Assembly (NCBI GenBank): GCA_002400415.1
Contig: DGQP01000015.1
Coordinates: forward strand, 211,883 to 275,882
DNA: 64,000 nucleotides
From: Chitinophagaceae bacterium UBA4411
GTDB lineage: Bacteria > Bacteroidota > Bacteroidia > Chitinophagales > Chitinophagaceae
Direction: 5' to 3'
Shown: positions 17,306 through 26,523 of the stretch, piece after piece
Layout: each line of letters begins with the position of its first letter
Position numbering within the stretch: position 1 is the first letter of the stretch
Notes under the pieces: generated by a model
What the model was told of the DNA's origin: nothing
Databases searched by the model: none
Seen by the model: only the letters and a program-made list of their open reading frames with translations
Program-made: the position numbers and the translations under genes

Positions 17306-18910
17306 TTATTGTTTCATTAATTTCTCGGTAGTTACAACGGCATTACCGTTACTGATCTGTACTAAATACATTCCTCTGGCAAGTGAAGAAGCTTCTGTTA
17401 CAGCGATGCTGTTATAGCCATTGCTTACAGATGCATTCTTTGTTAACTGGAGCTGACCATTCAGGCCGTACACCCGGATAGTGATCGTTGCTTTTTCGGT
17501 GGTTTGGTAGTTAATGCTGAACTGACTTGTAAAAGGGTTGGGTACAGCCTGAATAGTTACTCCTGCTTTGTTACTGAATTTCACGGTACGTGTTTCAGAA
17601 TATTTTATGCTGCCATCAGGTTCAATGGCTTTGATGCGGTAATAAACAATGGCAGCCTGTGTATTTACCTGCGCATCGTTATAATTATATACTGATTGAT
17701 TATCCCTGGCATCTATAGTACTGATTTCTGAAAAGGAGCTGCCGTCATAGCTGCGTTCTGCTTCGAAAATGGTTCCGGGATCCTGGTCAGCTGACCAGTT
17801 CAGTAAGGCTGTATTGGCCGTAACACTTACGGTGAAATAATTCCATTTAACAGGGAGCGGGATATTAGAAAGTAATTCCACAGAACAACCGGCGAAATTG
17901 TTAATTGTGTCAGGTGCTGCAAAAACCCTGTACACGGTATTAGGGCGAACAGTTCCCCATTGCTGATCAAAAATCCCGTTGCTGTTTGATCTTGATACAT
18001 CATATACTTTCAGGGTATCGGTGGTAGTACCGCTTACCCCAACTGTACCGGTATTGGTGGTGGTGCCAGTGAAGTAAAAATATCCTGCACCTTTTACAGT
18101 ACCCCAGTTCGTGAAGTTGACAGCTTTTATTTTTGCTGTTGCACCATTGGTGATGGTTCCGCTGTTGGTGATATTGCCGCTTCCGTTTGCTGCTTTTGCC
18201 CACATTAAACCATCGTTATTCACCCCATTAGAATTATTGGTAAAGCCGGTGCCGGCAATCATACGGCAGTTATTATCTACAGATGAGCCGGAATTAAAAG
18301 TGATTGAACCTGTAGTTTGAAACAAAGCTTCATTCGTGAAGGAAGAACCATTTGTTACCAGGTTACCTGTTATTGTCGTAGCGTAGGTATTGGTAAGGGA
18401 GGCACCGCTGTTGAGTGTGACAGAACCATTGCTGGTCATCGTACCCCTGTTAGTAATAGTATTATTATTGTTGATGGTGAGACCGTTATCAAATTTTAAC
18501 TGGCCGCCAAAATTGTTGATCCATACCTGGGAATTACCATTCAATTCTGTTTGCTGGGCAGACCATACAGTACCATAGTTAACCAGCGAAAAATTGGAGT
18601 TAGTCTTCAGGTCTTCATTGAATTTGGCGGTGCCGTATACAACCAGTATTCCGCGGGGGTTATTAAATTTTTCAGGCCGGAACGTGGCACCTGCGGCGAC
18701 AGTGATTTTTGCACCCTGGTTAAAAGTGTTGATTTTTCCCGTAAAAGTACCAGCGCTGATGTAGAGGCTGTCACCATTATTCAGACTATAGTTAGAATTA
18801 GTGCCGTTATTAACATAAGTGGTTTGGGCGGCCAGATCAGAGGGAAAAAGGGAGATAGAGGCAAAAAATAAAGCGAAATAGGTAAAAATACGTGTCATCT
18901 TAGTTTTCAT
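17306..18910 (-). CDS. Secreted adhesin-like protein with T9SS sorting domain
   Basis: This 534-residue protein has a signal peptide (ITYFALFFASISLFPSDLAAQ region), a long Asn/Gly/Thr-rich repetitive beta-helix-like body (residues ~30-330) with recurring NNG, TNSG and ITNxG turns, a middle fibronectin-like segment, and a C-terminal ~80-residue type A sorting domain. The sorting domain shows AVPNPFTSQFSI, VYGLNGQLQL and GMYLVQISNG. Such domains direct export through the type IX secretion system and attachment at the surface. The body may act in adhesion; the ligand is unknown. It stands alone between convergent and divergent neighbours. Confidence 0.88.
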   Translation of the reverse strand: MKTKMTRIFTYFALFFASISLFPSDLAAQTTYVNNGTNSNYSLNNGDSLYISAGTFTGKINTFNQGAKITVAAGATFRPEKFNNPRGILVVYGTAKFNEDLKTNSNFSLVNYGTVWSAQQTELNGNSQVWINNFGGQLKFDNGLTINNNNTITNRGTMTSNGSVTLNSGASLTNTYATTITGNLVTNGSSFTNEALFQTTGSITFNSGSSVDNNCRMIAGTGFTNNSNGVNNDGLMWAKAANGSGNITNSGTITNGATAKIKAVNFTNWGTVKGAGYFYFTGTTTNTGTVGVSGTTTDTLKVYDVSRSNSNGIFDQQWGTVRPNTVYRVFAAPDTINNFAGCSVELLSNIPLPVKWNYFTVSVTANTALLNWSADQDPGTIFEAERSYDGSSFSEISTIDARDNQSVYNYNDAQVNTQAAIVYYRIKAIEPDGSIKYSETRTVKFSNKAGVTIQAVPNPFTSQFSINYQTTEKATITIRVYGLNGQLQLTKNASVSNGYNSIAVTEASSLARGMYLVQISNGNAVVTTEKLMKQ

Positions 18911-18972
18911 TTGGGTTGAGATTCTGATTTCTTACGAGGGATAGTCATCATCTTTTCCTCCGTAAGATGACG

Positions 18973-18980
18973 CAAAGCTA
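18973..18980 (-). promoter_or_regulatory. Candidate promoter of the T9SS cargo gene
   Basis: The minus strand reads TAGCTTTG, a match to TAnnTTTG, about 62 nt upstream of the start. A TTTT tract lies about 21 nt further upstream. The leader between contains an imperfect hairpin around CTTACG/CGTAAG. Confidence 0.45.
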
Positions 18981-19074
18981 TTGCAGCAATTACTATTAAA
19001 AAATAGGAAATATACGTTTTAGATAAAAAAAATACGGTAATAAGTATTTGCACTTAGTGAAGCAATTTGCACAC

Positions 19075-19099
19075 AAAAAAGCCCCGCAAAGCGGGGCTT
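19075..19099 (-). terminator. secA terminator
   Basis: The stem AAGCCCCGC/GCGGGGCTT (19079-19087 with 19091-19099) has a 3-nt loop and ends, on the minus strand, in six T. It uses the same stem sequence as the terminator at 17249. Confidence 0.85.
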
Positions 19100-19127
19100 C
19101 AACTCATGTAAAAAAAATTAGAAAATA

Positions 19128-22100
19128 TTACGCATCCTTACCATGGCATTGTTTGTATTTCTTACCGCTGCCGCAGGGACAAGGATCGTTTCGGCCAATC
19201 TTGGGGGCAACTTTTATGGGTTCATGCTTTACTTCCACATCTCCGCCACCACCGGGTTCAAAGCGATCCCTTTCATTGGCTCCATAATCCTGGCCGGCAG
19301 CATCCACATCATCCTTATTCGCCCTCATTTTACTGTAATCTGTTCTTTCCTGGCGCCCTTCCTTCAAGGGTGCATTATCCTGCTGGATGGGCAATGAAGA
19401 ATGGCTTAAGAAAGAAGCGATATTTTTATTTAACTCACTGCCCATTCTTTTGAACATACTGAAAGCTTCCGTTTTATAAATTACCAGCGGATCTTTTTGT
19501 TCCAGGTAGGCGGTTTGCACACTTTGCTTCAGGTCATCCATGGCCCGCAGGTGTTCTTTCCAGGCATCATCAATTACGGCGAGGGTAATATTCTTTTCCA
19601 TAGCAGCTGCCAGTTCTCTTCCATCCGTGTCAATCGTCTTTTGCAGCGGGGTCAGTACATTCATTCCTTTTTTACCATCTGTAATGGGTACCACCACGTT
19701 CTCAATATGGCTTCCCTGTGTCAGCTTAATGTTCCGGAAAACAGGTAAAGCCTGTTTGGCTATTTCCAGTTTATGTGCTTCATATCCTGAAATGGCTTCA
19801 TTATAAAGGCGGTCAGTAAGCTTGTTGACATCAGTTTTCAGAAACTCCTCCTCCGTGATATTGATATCTAGCGCCAGGTTCACAATACAGGCCATTTTGA
19901 AACCTTCGTAATCTTCCTGTGATTTGTAGCTGGCCACTAAATCTTCTGCCGTTACACTGAAGGCATTATCAATATCCAGTGCCAGGCGTTCTCCAAACAA
20001 GGCGTGGTTACGGCGGGAATACACAGCAGTTCTTTGCTTATTCATCACATCATCATACTCCAGCAAACGCTTACGGATGCCAAAGTTGTTTTCTTCTACT
20101 TTCTTCTGTGCCCGCTGTATACTATTACTGATCATGCTGTGCTGGATCACATCGCCCTCTTTATAACCGAGTTTATCCATCAGCCCGGCAATACGTTCAC
20201 TGCCGAACATGCGCATCAGGTCGTCTTCTAATGAAACATAGAATTGTGATGAGCCGGGGTCACCCTGGCGACCGGCACGTCCTCTCAGCTGCCTGTCTAC
20301 CCGGCGGCTTTCATGTCGTTCTGTACCAATGATCGCCAAACCACCTGCTTCTTTCACACCAGGCCCTAGTTTGATATCCGTACCACGTCCAGCCATGTTA
20401 GTGGCAATAGTAACAGCGCCTGGTAAACCAGCTTCTGCCACTACCTGCGCTTCACGGGCATGTTGTTTAGCGTTCAATACATTATGCGGAATTTTTTTCT
20501 GCTGCAGCATTCTGCCCAGTAATTCACTGATCTCAACAGAAGTGGTACCAACCAGCACGGGGCGGCCTGCATTTCTCAGTGCTTCAATATCATCAATAAC
20601 CGCTTTGTATTTCTCTCTTTTTGTTTTGTAAACAAGGTCCTGTTTATCATCACGGATCATTTTTACATTGGTGGGAATAGTAACCACGTCCAGTTTATAA
20701 ATGCTCCACAGTTCCGCAGCTTCTGTTTCGGCTGTACCCGTCATACCCGCCAGTTTATGGTACATCCGGAAATAGTTCTGTAAGGTAACCGTTGCGTATG
20801 TTTGGGTGGCCGCTTCGATCTTTACATTTTCTTTTGCTTCCAGCGCCTGGTGCAACCCATCGCTGTAGCGGCGGCCTTCCATAATACGACCGGTTTGCTC
20901 ATCCACGATCTTAATAGCTCCATCTATAATCACATATTCCACATCTTTGGCGAACAGGGTATAGGCTTTCAATAATTGTTGTACAGTATGAATGCGGTCT
21001 GCTTTCTGCGCATAATCATTCAGCACTGTTTCTTTCAGCTGCAATTTCTCTTCGGCAGGCCCTTCCTGTTTTTCGATTTCAGCCAGTTTCACGCCAATGT
21101 CAGGTAGTATGAAGAACTCAGGATCTTCTCCCGACTTAGTGATAGCATTTAATCCTTTCTCAGTCAGTTCTACGGAATTGTTTTTTTCATCAATATGGAA
21201 CAGCAGTTCTTCGTCAACAATATGCATATTCCGCTGCTGATCCTGCAGGTAATAGTTTTCTGCTTTCTGCATTTTTACTTTGATGCCGGGCTCACTCAGG
21301 AATTTGATGGTCGGGCCATATTTGGGTAATCCACGGTATGCCCTGAATAAATGCAGGCCGCCTGTTTTCGGGTCATCTTCTCCTTTTTCAAATGCCTTTT
21401 TGGCTTCATTAAGACAATGGCGTACAATTTTTTCCTGTTCCTGTACCAGCACCTGTATCCTCGGTTTGTGTACATGGAATTGCTGATCATCCCCTTTGGC
21501 AACGGGGCCGGAGATGATCAGGGGTGTTCTTGCATCATCAATTAATACGGAGTCCACTTCATCCACCATGGCAAAATGATGTTTGCGTTGCACCATTTCT
21601 TCCGGGGAATGCACCATATTATCTCTCAGGTAGTCAAAACCAAACTCGTTGTTGGTGCCATACGTAATATCAGCGAGATAAGCGTTCCTTCTTTCTTCGC
21701 TGTTGGGCTGGTATTTGTCGATGCAATCAACCGTGATACCCAGCCATTCAAATACAGGTCCGTTCCATTCCTGGTCACGACGGGCTAAGTAGTCATTCAC
21801 TGTTACAACATGCACCCCTTCGCCAGCCAGGGCATTCAGGTAAGAAGGCAGTGTTGACACCAGCGTTTTACCCTCACCGGTAGCCATCTCCGAAATTTTT
21901 CCTGAGTGTAATACAGCACCACCGATCAACTGCACATCATAATGCACCATGTTCCATGTAACCGTACCACCGGCAGCTGTCCAGGTATTTTTAAATATGG
22001 ATTTATCACCATCAATGGTGACATATTCTTTTTTAACACTCAGGTCACGGTCCATTTGTGTGGCCGTGGATATCATCTCTGCATTTTCTTTAAAACGCCG

Positions 22101-22460
22101 TGCCGTTTCTTTTACCACAGCAAAGGCTTCCGGCATGATCTCGTTCAGAGCCTCTTCAATTCTCTTGTCACGGTCTTTCTTCAGCTTATCCACCTCCTGG
22201 TAAATGGCATCCTTGCCGGTAAGATCATTAAAAGGCAGTTCATCCGCCTCCTTATTCTTATTTGCAATAATGGTATCTACTTCTTCCAGGTGCTTTTTGA
22301 TGCGCTGGCGGAATTCCTGTGTTTTATTGCGCAGTTCATCATTACTTATAGAAGCATAACTGGCAAAAAACTGGTTCACTTTTTCAACAACTGGAGCAAT
22401 TTTTTTTACATCTTTTTCCGACTTGCTGCCTCCTATTAATTTCTGAATAAAACCTAACAT
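19128..22460 (-). CDS. secA: Preprotein translocase ATPase SecA
   Basis: SecA is the motor that pushes unfolded preproteins through SecYEG. The 1110 residues include the first nucleotide-binding domain with MATGEGKTL, the DEVDSVLIDDARTPL segment, the preprotein-binding region, the second motor domain with TNMAGRGTDI and GRAGRQGDPGSSQFY, and the C-terminal zinc-binding tail NDPCPCGSGKKYKQCHG. Length and an insertion-rich first half are normal for Bacteroidota SecA. The gene is monocistronic by appearance: it has its own terminator and a divergent neighbour. The many exported proteins in this window would depend on it. Confidence 0.98.
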   Translation of the reverse strand: MLGFIQKLIGGSKSEKDVKKIAPVVEKVNQFFASYASISNDELRNKTQEFRQRIKKHLEEVDTIIANKNKEADELPFNDLTGKDAIYQEVDKLKKDRDKRIEEALNEIMPEAFAVVKETARRFKENAEMISTATQMDRDLSVKKEYVTIDGDKSIFKNTWTAAGGTVTWNMVHYDVQLIGGAVLHSGKISEMATGEGKTLVSTLPSYLNALAGEGVHVVTVNDYLARRDQEWNGPVFEWLGITVDCIDKYQPNSEERRNAYLADITYGTNNEFGFDYLRDNMVHSPEEMVQRKHHFAMVDEVDSVLIDDARTPLIISGPVAKGDDQQFHVHKPRIQVLVQEQEKIVRHCLNEAKKAFEKGEDDPKTGGLHLFRAYRGLPKYGPTIKFLSEPGIKVKMQKAENYYLQDQQRNMHIVDEELLFHIDEKNNSVELTEKGLNAITKSGEDPEFFILPDIGVKLAEIEKQEGPAEEKLQLKETVLNDYAQKADRIHTVQQLLKAYTLFAKDVEYVIIDGAIKIVDEQTGRIMEGRRYSDGLHQALEAKENVKIEAATQTYATVTLQNYFRMYHKLAGMTGTAETEAAELWSIYKLDVVTIPTNVKMIRDDKQDLVYKTKREKYKAVIDDIEALRNAGRPVLVGTTSVEISELLGRMLQQKKIPHNVLNAKQHAREAQVVAEAGLPGAVTIATNMAGRGTDIKLGPGVKEAGGLAIIGTERHESRRVDRQLRGRAGRQGDPGSSQFYVSLEDDLMRMFGSERIAGLMDKLGYKEGDVIQHSMISNSIQRAQKKVEENNFGIRKRLLEYDDVMNKQRTAVYSRRNHALFGERLALDIDNAFSVTAEDLVASYKSQEDYEGFKMACIVNLALDINITEEEFLKTDVNKLTDRLYNEAISGYEAHKLEIAKQALPVFRNIKLTQGSHIENVVVPITDGKKGMNVLTPLQKTIDTDGRELAAAMEKNITLAVIDDAWKEHLRAMDDLKQSVQTAYLEQKDPLVIYKTEAFSMFKRMGSELNKNIASFLSHSSLPIQQDNAPLKEGRQERTDYSKMRANKDDVDAAGQDYGANERDRFEPGGGGDVEVKHEPIKVAPKIGRNDPCPCGSGKKYKQCHGKDA

Positions 22461-22645
22461 AATACGTGGTATTGGGTATATCCGTTTTGCGGATTTTAAT
22501 GGAATTTTAGTTTGTCAAAAAAGGTGCTACAAATAATTGTAAGCCAATTTGACAGGGAAGCAAAGATAATGTTTAGCCGGGAGTCAGGGATAAAGGAAAT
22601 CGGCCTTTGTAACCGTACCGCCGGGAGTTTTGTGTTTTATTAACT

Positions 22646-22653
22646 TACCTTTC
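22646..22653 (+). promoter_or_regulatory. Weak -7-like element in the secA/lipoprotein divergent region
   Basis: TACCTTTC differs by one base from TAnnTTTG, 33 nt before the lipoprotein start. The rest of the 226-nt divergent region (22461-22686) shows no strong signal on either strand. Confidence 0.28.
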
Positions 22654-22686
22654 GGCCTCCCTGTGTATTAATAAAAAAATAATTTC

Positions 22687-23385
22687 ATGAACAAGCTGTT
22701 TTCAGTCGTCATTGTGTCCGTTTTATTGCTGACGATCAGTTCCTGTACCAGTAATGAAATCGGTAACAGTAAAGATGTGAATCCGGAAACGATCTGGTTT
22801 GATTACAGGATCTGGGGCCAGGAAGGTACTGATGAGGTAACGGTAAAACTGCAATACCGTTTTGCCGGGGAAACAGGGACCACGCTGGTGTTGACAGAAC
22901 CCAGTAAAGTGGAACTGGATGGCAGGGTGGTTCCTGTTGACAGCTCCAAATATGCCGGGGCTTATTACGAAATGCAGGAACCTGTTGATTCCTTTAAGGG
23001 AAAACATACTATTGTTTTTACCGATGTCAATAAGAAGCAGTATAAAGAAGAATTCCATTTTCACCCGATGGCTCTCCGCAGCAAAATACCAGCTTCGCTT
23101 ACAAGATCAGACCTGGTTTTTGAGCTGGACGGGCTGGAGCCGGTCGACTATGTGAGGGTACTCCTGTCTGACACATCTTCCAAAAGCGAGGGCATCAACC
23201 GGGTGGATACAGTGAAAAACGGCAGGCTTCATCTCTCCAAAAGTCAGCTTGGGAGCCTTGTCAACGGGCCCATTACCCTGGAATTGATCAGGGAAAGCGA
23301 GAAACCTGTCAAAAGCAGTACAGCTGAGGGGGGCAAAATTGCTGTTTCTTATGGACTGCGGCGGGAATTCAGCCTGAAGGATTAA
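22687..23385 (+). CDS. Lipoprotein of unknown function
   Basis: The 232-residue product starts MNKLFSVVIVSVLLLTISSC, a lipoprotein signal with the lipobox ending at C20. The mature part is beta-rich, with charged strands and no recognised family motif. It lies divergent from secA and 152 nt upstream of atpG, which has its own promoter element, so the two need not be linked. Placement on the outer membrane is inferred only from the lipobox. Confidence 0.7.
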   Translation: MNKLFSVVIVSVLLLTISSCTSNEIGNSKDVNPETIWFDYRIWGQEGTDEVTVKLQYRFAGETGTTLVLTEPSKVELDGRVVPVDSSKYAGAYYEMQEPVDSFKGKHTIVFTDVNKKQYKEEFHFHPMALRSKIPASLTRSDLVFELDGLEPVDYVRVLLSDTSSKSEGINRVDTVKNGRLHLSKSQLGSLVNGPITLELIRESEKPVKSSTAEGGKIAVSYGLRREFSLKD

Positions 23386-23476
23386 GCCGGAAAACAGGCC
23401 GGTATACCTGCGGCGGGGAATGAAATCCTTACTCACCAATTTTCAACAGGGCTATGGAATTTCAGCACCCAGCCCA

Positions 23477-23484
23477 TACCTTTG
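23477..23484 (+). promoter_or_regulatory. Candidate atpG promoter -7 element
   Basis: TACCTTTG is an exact TAnnTTTG match, 53 nt before the atpG ATG. No good TTTG box is seen 19-21 nt upstream. Confidence 0.5.
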
Positions 23485-23537
23485 CGGCCTGAAAAGCAGA
23501 CCCGTATCTGCAACCCAAATCGCAAATCTGAAACAGT

Positions 23538-24419
23538 ATGGCAGGTCAATTAAAAGAGGTTCGTAACCGTATCAAATCCGTTCAAAGCACCCAGCAGATC
23601 ACTAAGGCAATGAAGATGGTGAGTGCTGCCAAACTGCGCCGTGCACAAGACGCTATTGTCCAGATGCGTCCTTATGCAAAAAAACTCCAGGAAATGCTGA
23701 GTAATATTGTTAGCAACAGTGAAGGAGAAACAGGTATGGCATTAGCGGCAGAAAGGCCTGTAGAAAAAGTATTGCTGATTGTCATTACCAGCGACAGGGG
23801 GCTGGCGGGTGCTTTCAATACCAACCTTATCAAACTGGCTAAAGCAACTATTGCGGAAAGATATGCCGAGCAACATAAAAAAGGCAATGTAACCATCTGG
23901 AGCATTGGGAAAAAAGGGTATGAGCATTTCAGCAAGAATGGTTATAAAACAGATGCTTCTTACAAGGATATATTCCTGAGCCTGACGTTTGGTAATGTGC
24001 AGCAGGCCTCCCAGGCGGCTATGAAAGCATTTGAAGACAAGCAGTTTGATGTGATCGAGATTGTTTACAGCCAGTTTAAAAACGCTGCCACCCAGCGGTT
24101 CGAAGTGGAAAGGTTCCTGCCGATTCCCAAAGTGGAAAAAAAGGCAGGCGCCGTAAAGGCTGATTTTATTTTCGACCCCAACCGGGAACAACTGGTGGCC
24201 GAACTGATGCCCAAGATACTCAACACCCAACTATATAAAGCAGTGCTGGATTCCAATGCTTCTGAGCATGGTGCCCGTATGACTGCCATGGATAAGGCCA
24301 GCGAAAATGCCAATGAAATGCTGCGCAGCCTTAAGATTTCTTACAACCGGGCACGCCAGGCTGCAATTACCACTGAACTTACTGAGATCGTAAGCGGTGC
24401 GGCTGCTTTACAGGGATAA
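23538..24419 (+). CDS. atpG: ATP synthase F1 subunit gamma
   Basis: The gamma subunit is the rotating central stalk that couples proton flow to ATP synthesis. The 293 residues begin with the typical N-terminal helix (LKEVRNRIKSVQSTQQITKA), followed by MKMVSAAKLRRAQ, the TSDRGLAGAFN segment near residues 85-95, and the C-terminal helix ending in TELTEIVSGAAAL. Other atp genes are absent here: the upstream neighbour is a lipoprotein gene and the downstream one scpB. The subunit is therefore encoded away from the rest of the operon or at its edge. Confidence 0.97.
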   Translation: MAGQLKEVRNRIKSVQSTQQITKAMKMVSAAKLRRAQDAIVQMRPYAKKLQEMLSNIVSNSEGETGMALAAERPVEKVLLIVITSDRGLAGAFNTNLIKLAKATIAERYAEQHKKGNVTIWSIGKKGYEHFSKNGYKTDASYKDIFLSLTFGNVQQASQAAMKAFEDKQFDVIEIVYSQFKNAATQRFEVERFLPIPKVEKKAGAVKADFIFDPNREQLVAELMPKILNTQLYKAVLDSNASEHGARMTAMDKASENANEMLRSLKISYNRARQAAITTELTEIVSGAAALQG

Positions 24420-24516
24420 TAAAATGTGCATATTTATTGCTGTACAGAAGTGCGGATTTTAGTTATTTGCATACTTTGACAATCCGTAAACCTGAATAGT
24501 AAACTTACCAACAGAC

Positions 24517-25236
24517 ATGGAAATAACTAACCTGATACCACATATTGAAGCGCTGATTTTTGCCAGCGATAAACCCTTGACCTCACTGGAGCTTACCGAG
24601 TTGGTGAATAATGCTTTTGGTTTCATGGAAGATAAAATAACACTGGACCAGGTTGAAGCTGCTATCGAGGGTATCACGGAGAAATATGGTTCTGAATTTT
24701 ATCCTTTTGAAATGAGGCAAAGCGGCGGTGGCTGGCAGTTTCTGACCAAAAAAGATTACCACAAGACCATTGCACAACTGAACGGCGATAAATTCCTGAA
24801 ACGTTTATCCGCAGCGGCATTGGAAACACTGGCGATCATTGCCTATAAGCAGCCGGTGACCAAGGGAGAGATCGAAGCGATCCGCGGGGTGAGTTCCGAT
24901 TATGCTGTTCAGAAATTATTGGAAAAAGAACTCATTATCATTACCGGCCGGAATGAAAAATTACCCGGCCACCCGTTGGTCTATTGTACGTCTAAAAACT
25001 TCATGGATTATTTTGGTATTAACTCAGCCGACGATCTGCCAAAGATCAAAGAAGTGCTGGCAGAACAGTTAGTGGAGCCTACCGTGATGAAAGATGTGAT
25101 AGTTGCAGAAGAAGAGAAAATAACGGAAGAGCAAATCAATAATGAGATAGAAGGGGTGGATGGAGAACCACTGGCGGTAACTGAAGAAGGAGAGCTGATT
25201 GAAAATAAGGACAGCAATGAAAATGAAGAGAGCTGA
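24517..25236 (+). CDS. scpB: Segregation and condensation protein B
   Basis: ScpB binds the kleisin ScpA and works with SMC in chromosome condensation and segregation. The 239 residues show the two winged-helix domains: IEALIFASDKPLTSLEL at the start (residues ~8-24), then LSAAALETLAIIAYKQPVT, the family hallmark, followed by IEAIRGVSSDYAVQKLLEK and TSKNFMDYFGI. The last ~60 residues form an acidic tail rich in Glu. scpA is not adjacent. A strong terminator follows directly. Confidence 0.95.
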   Translation: MEITNLIPHIEALIFASDKPLTSLELTELVNNAFGFMEDKITLDQVEAAIEGITEKYGSEFYPFEMRQSGGGWQFLTKKDYHKTIAQLNGDKFLKRLSAAALETLAIIAYKQPVTKGEIEAIRGVSSDYAVQKLLEKELIIITGRNEKLPGHPLVYCTSKNFMDYFGINSADDLPKIKEVLAEQLVEPTVMKDVIVAEEEKITEEQINNEIEGVDGEPLAVTEEGELIENKDSNENEES

Positions 25237-25260
25237 ATTAATTTATATAGTTAATGTATT

Positions 25261-25294
25261 GAAGTGGCTCAGCATCTGAGCCACTTCTTTTTTT
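25261..25294 (+). terminator. scpB terminator abutting lysA start
   Basis: A perfect 12-bp stem (25261-25272 with 25276-25287) with a CAT loop is followed by seven T. The T tract ends 12 nt before the lysA ATG, leaving almost no room for a separate lysA leader. The sequence TATCTTCG (25294-25301) resembles a -7 box. Confidence 0.85.
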
Positions 25295-25306
25295 ATCTTC
25301 GTTAAT

Positions 25307-26521
25307 ATGGCACAGCAATTATCAAATGAACAACTGGCAGCATCGGCAGGCGAATTCGGTACCCCGTTATATGTTTATCATGCTGAAAAGATTAAAGAAC
25401 AATATGAGAAGCTGACTACAGCATTCTCTGTACTGGATACCCGTTTCTTTTATGCTTCCAAGGCATTGACTAATATTAATATCCTGCGGTACATTAAATC
25501 CATTGGCTGTAATGTTGATTGCAGTTCCATTAATGAAGTGAAACTGGCATTGCATGCAGGGTTTATTCCCGGGAACATTTTATATACTTCCAATGGTGTT
25601 GCCTTTGATGAAATTGAAGAGGCTGTAGCAGCCGGGGTTCATGTTAATATTGACAGTTTATCAAACCTGGAGAAGTTTGGAAAAAAATATGGACATACTT
25701 ACCCGGTGGGTATCAGGATACGTCCTAATATCATGGCCGGGGGCAACCTGAAAATTTCAACGGGGCATGAAGGCAGCAAATTTGGTATTCCTGTCATCCA
25801 ATTGGATCGGATTGAGGAATTGGTAAAGAAGCACAATCTCTTTATCAAAACTCTTCACATACATACAGGAAGCGATATTAAAGATGCGGACGTTTTTGTA
25901 AAAGGAATGGAAGTGTTGTTTGATATCATTCCGCATTTCCCCGAACTGGAGATCATTGACCTGGGCGGGGGATTTAAAGTGCCCTATAAGGCGGGGGAAA
26001 AAGAGACAGATGTGAATTTACTCGCAAAAAAAATAAAAGAAACCTTTGATGCTCATCCGCTGGCCGGGAATAAAAAATTCCAGTTGTGGTTTGAGCCCGG
26101 AAAATTTTTAGTGAGTGAATGCGGTTATTTAGTAACACAGGTTACGGTGGTAAAAGATACCGGCGCAACTATTTTTGCTGCTGTCAACAGCGGTCTGAAC
26201 CATCTTATCCGGCCCATGATGTATGATGCATACCATCATATTGAGAATATTTCCAACCCCGATGAGATAGAAAAGGTTTATACCGTTACCGGCAATATTT
26301 GTGAGACAGATAATTTTGGGATTGACCGTAAATTAAAAGAAGTGAGAGAAGGTGATCTGCTTGTGTTGTACAACGCGGGCGCCTATGGTTTTGAAATGTC
26401 TTCTAATTATAACTCCCGTTATAAACCTGCTGAGGTCTTGGTAATAGACAATAAAGCAAAACTCATCCGTAAGAGGGATGAATTCAATGACTTGCTGCGA
26501 AACCAGCAGGAAGTACTGTGA
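25307..26521 (+). CDS. lysA: Diaminopimelate decarboxylase
   Basis: The PLP enzyme converts meso-diaminopimelate to lysine, the last step of lysine synthesis. The 404 residues show the PLP lysine K52 in FYASKALTN, the HIHTGSD motif, the glycine loop LGGGFKVPY, EPGKFLV, CETDNFG and the C-terminal NAGAYGFEMSSNYNSR split as NAGAYGFEM and SSNYNSR. It is cytoplasmic. The start follows a terminator hairpin by 12 nt, and the stop lies 2 nt from the stop of the convergent DUF6263 gene. Confidence 0.95.
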   Translation: MAQQLSNEQLAASAGEFGTPLYVYHAEKIKEQYEKLTTAFSVLDTRFFYASKALTNINILRYIKSIGCNVDCSSINEVKLALHAGFIPGNILYTSNGVAFDEIEEAVAAGVHVNIDSLSNLEKFGKKYGHTYPVGIRIRPNIMAGGNLKISTGHEGSKFGIPVIQLDRIEELVKKHNLFIKTLHIHTGSDIKDADVFVKGMEVLFDIIPHFPELEIIDLGGGFKVPYKAGEKETDVNLLAKKIKETFDAHPLAGNKKFQLWFEPGKFLVSECGYLVTQVTVVKDTGATIFAAVNSGLNHLIRPMMYDAYHHIENISNPDEIEKVYTVTGNICETDNFGIDRKLKEVREGDLLVLYNAGAYGFEMSSNYNSRYKPAEVLVIDNKAKLIRKRDEFNDLLRNQQEVL

Positions 26522-26523
26522 TC

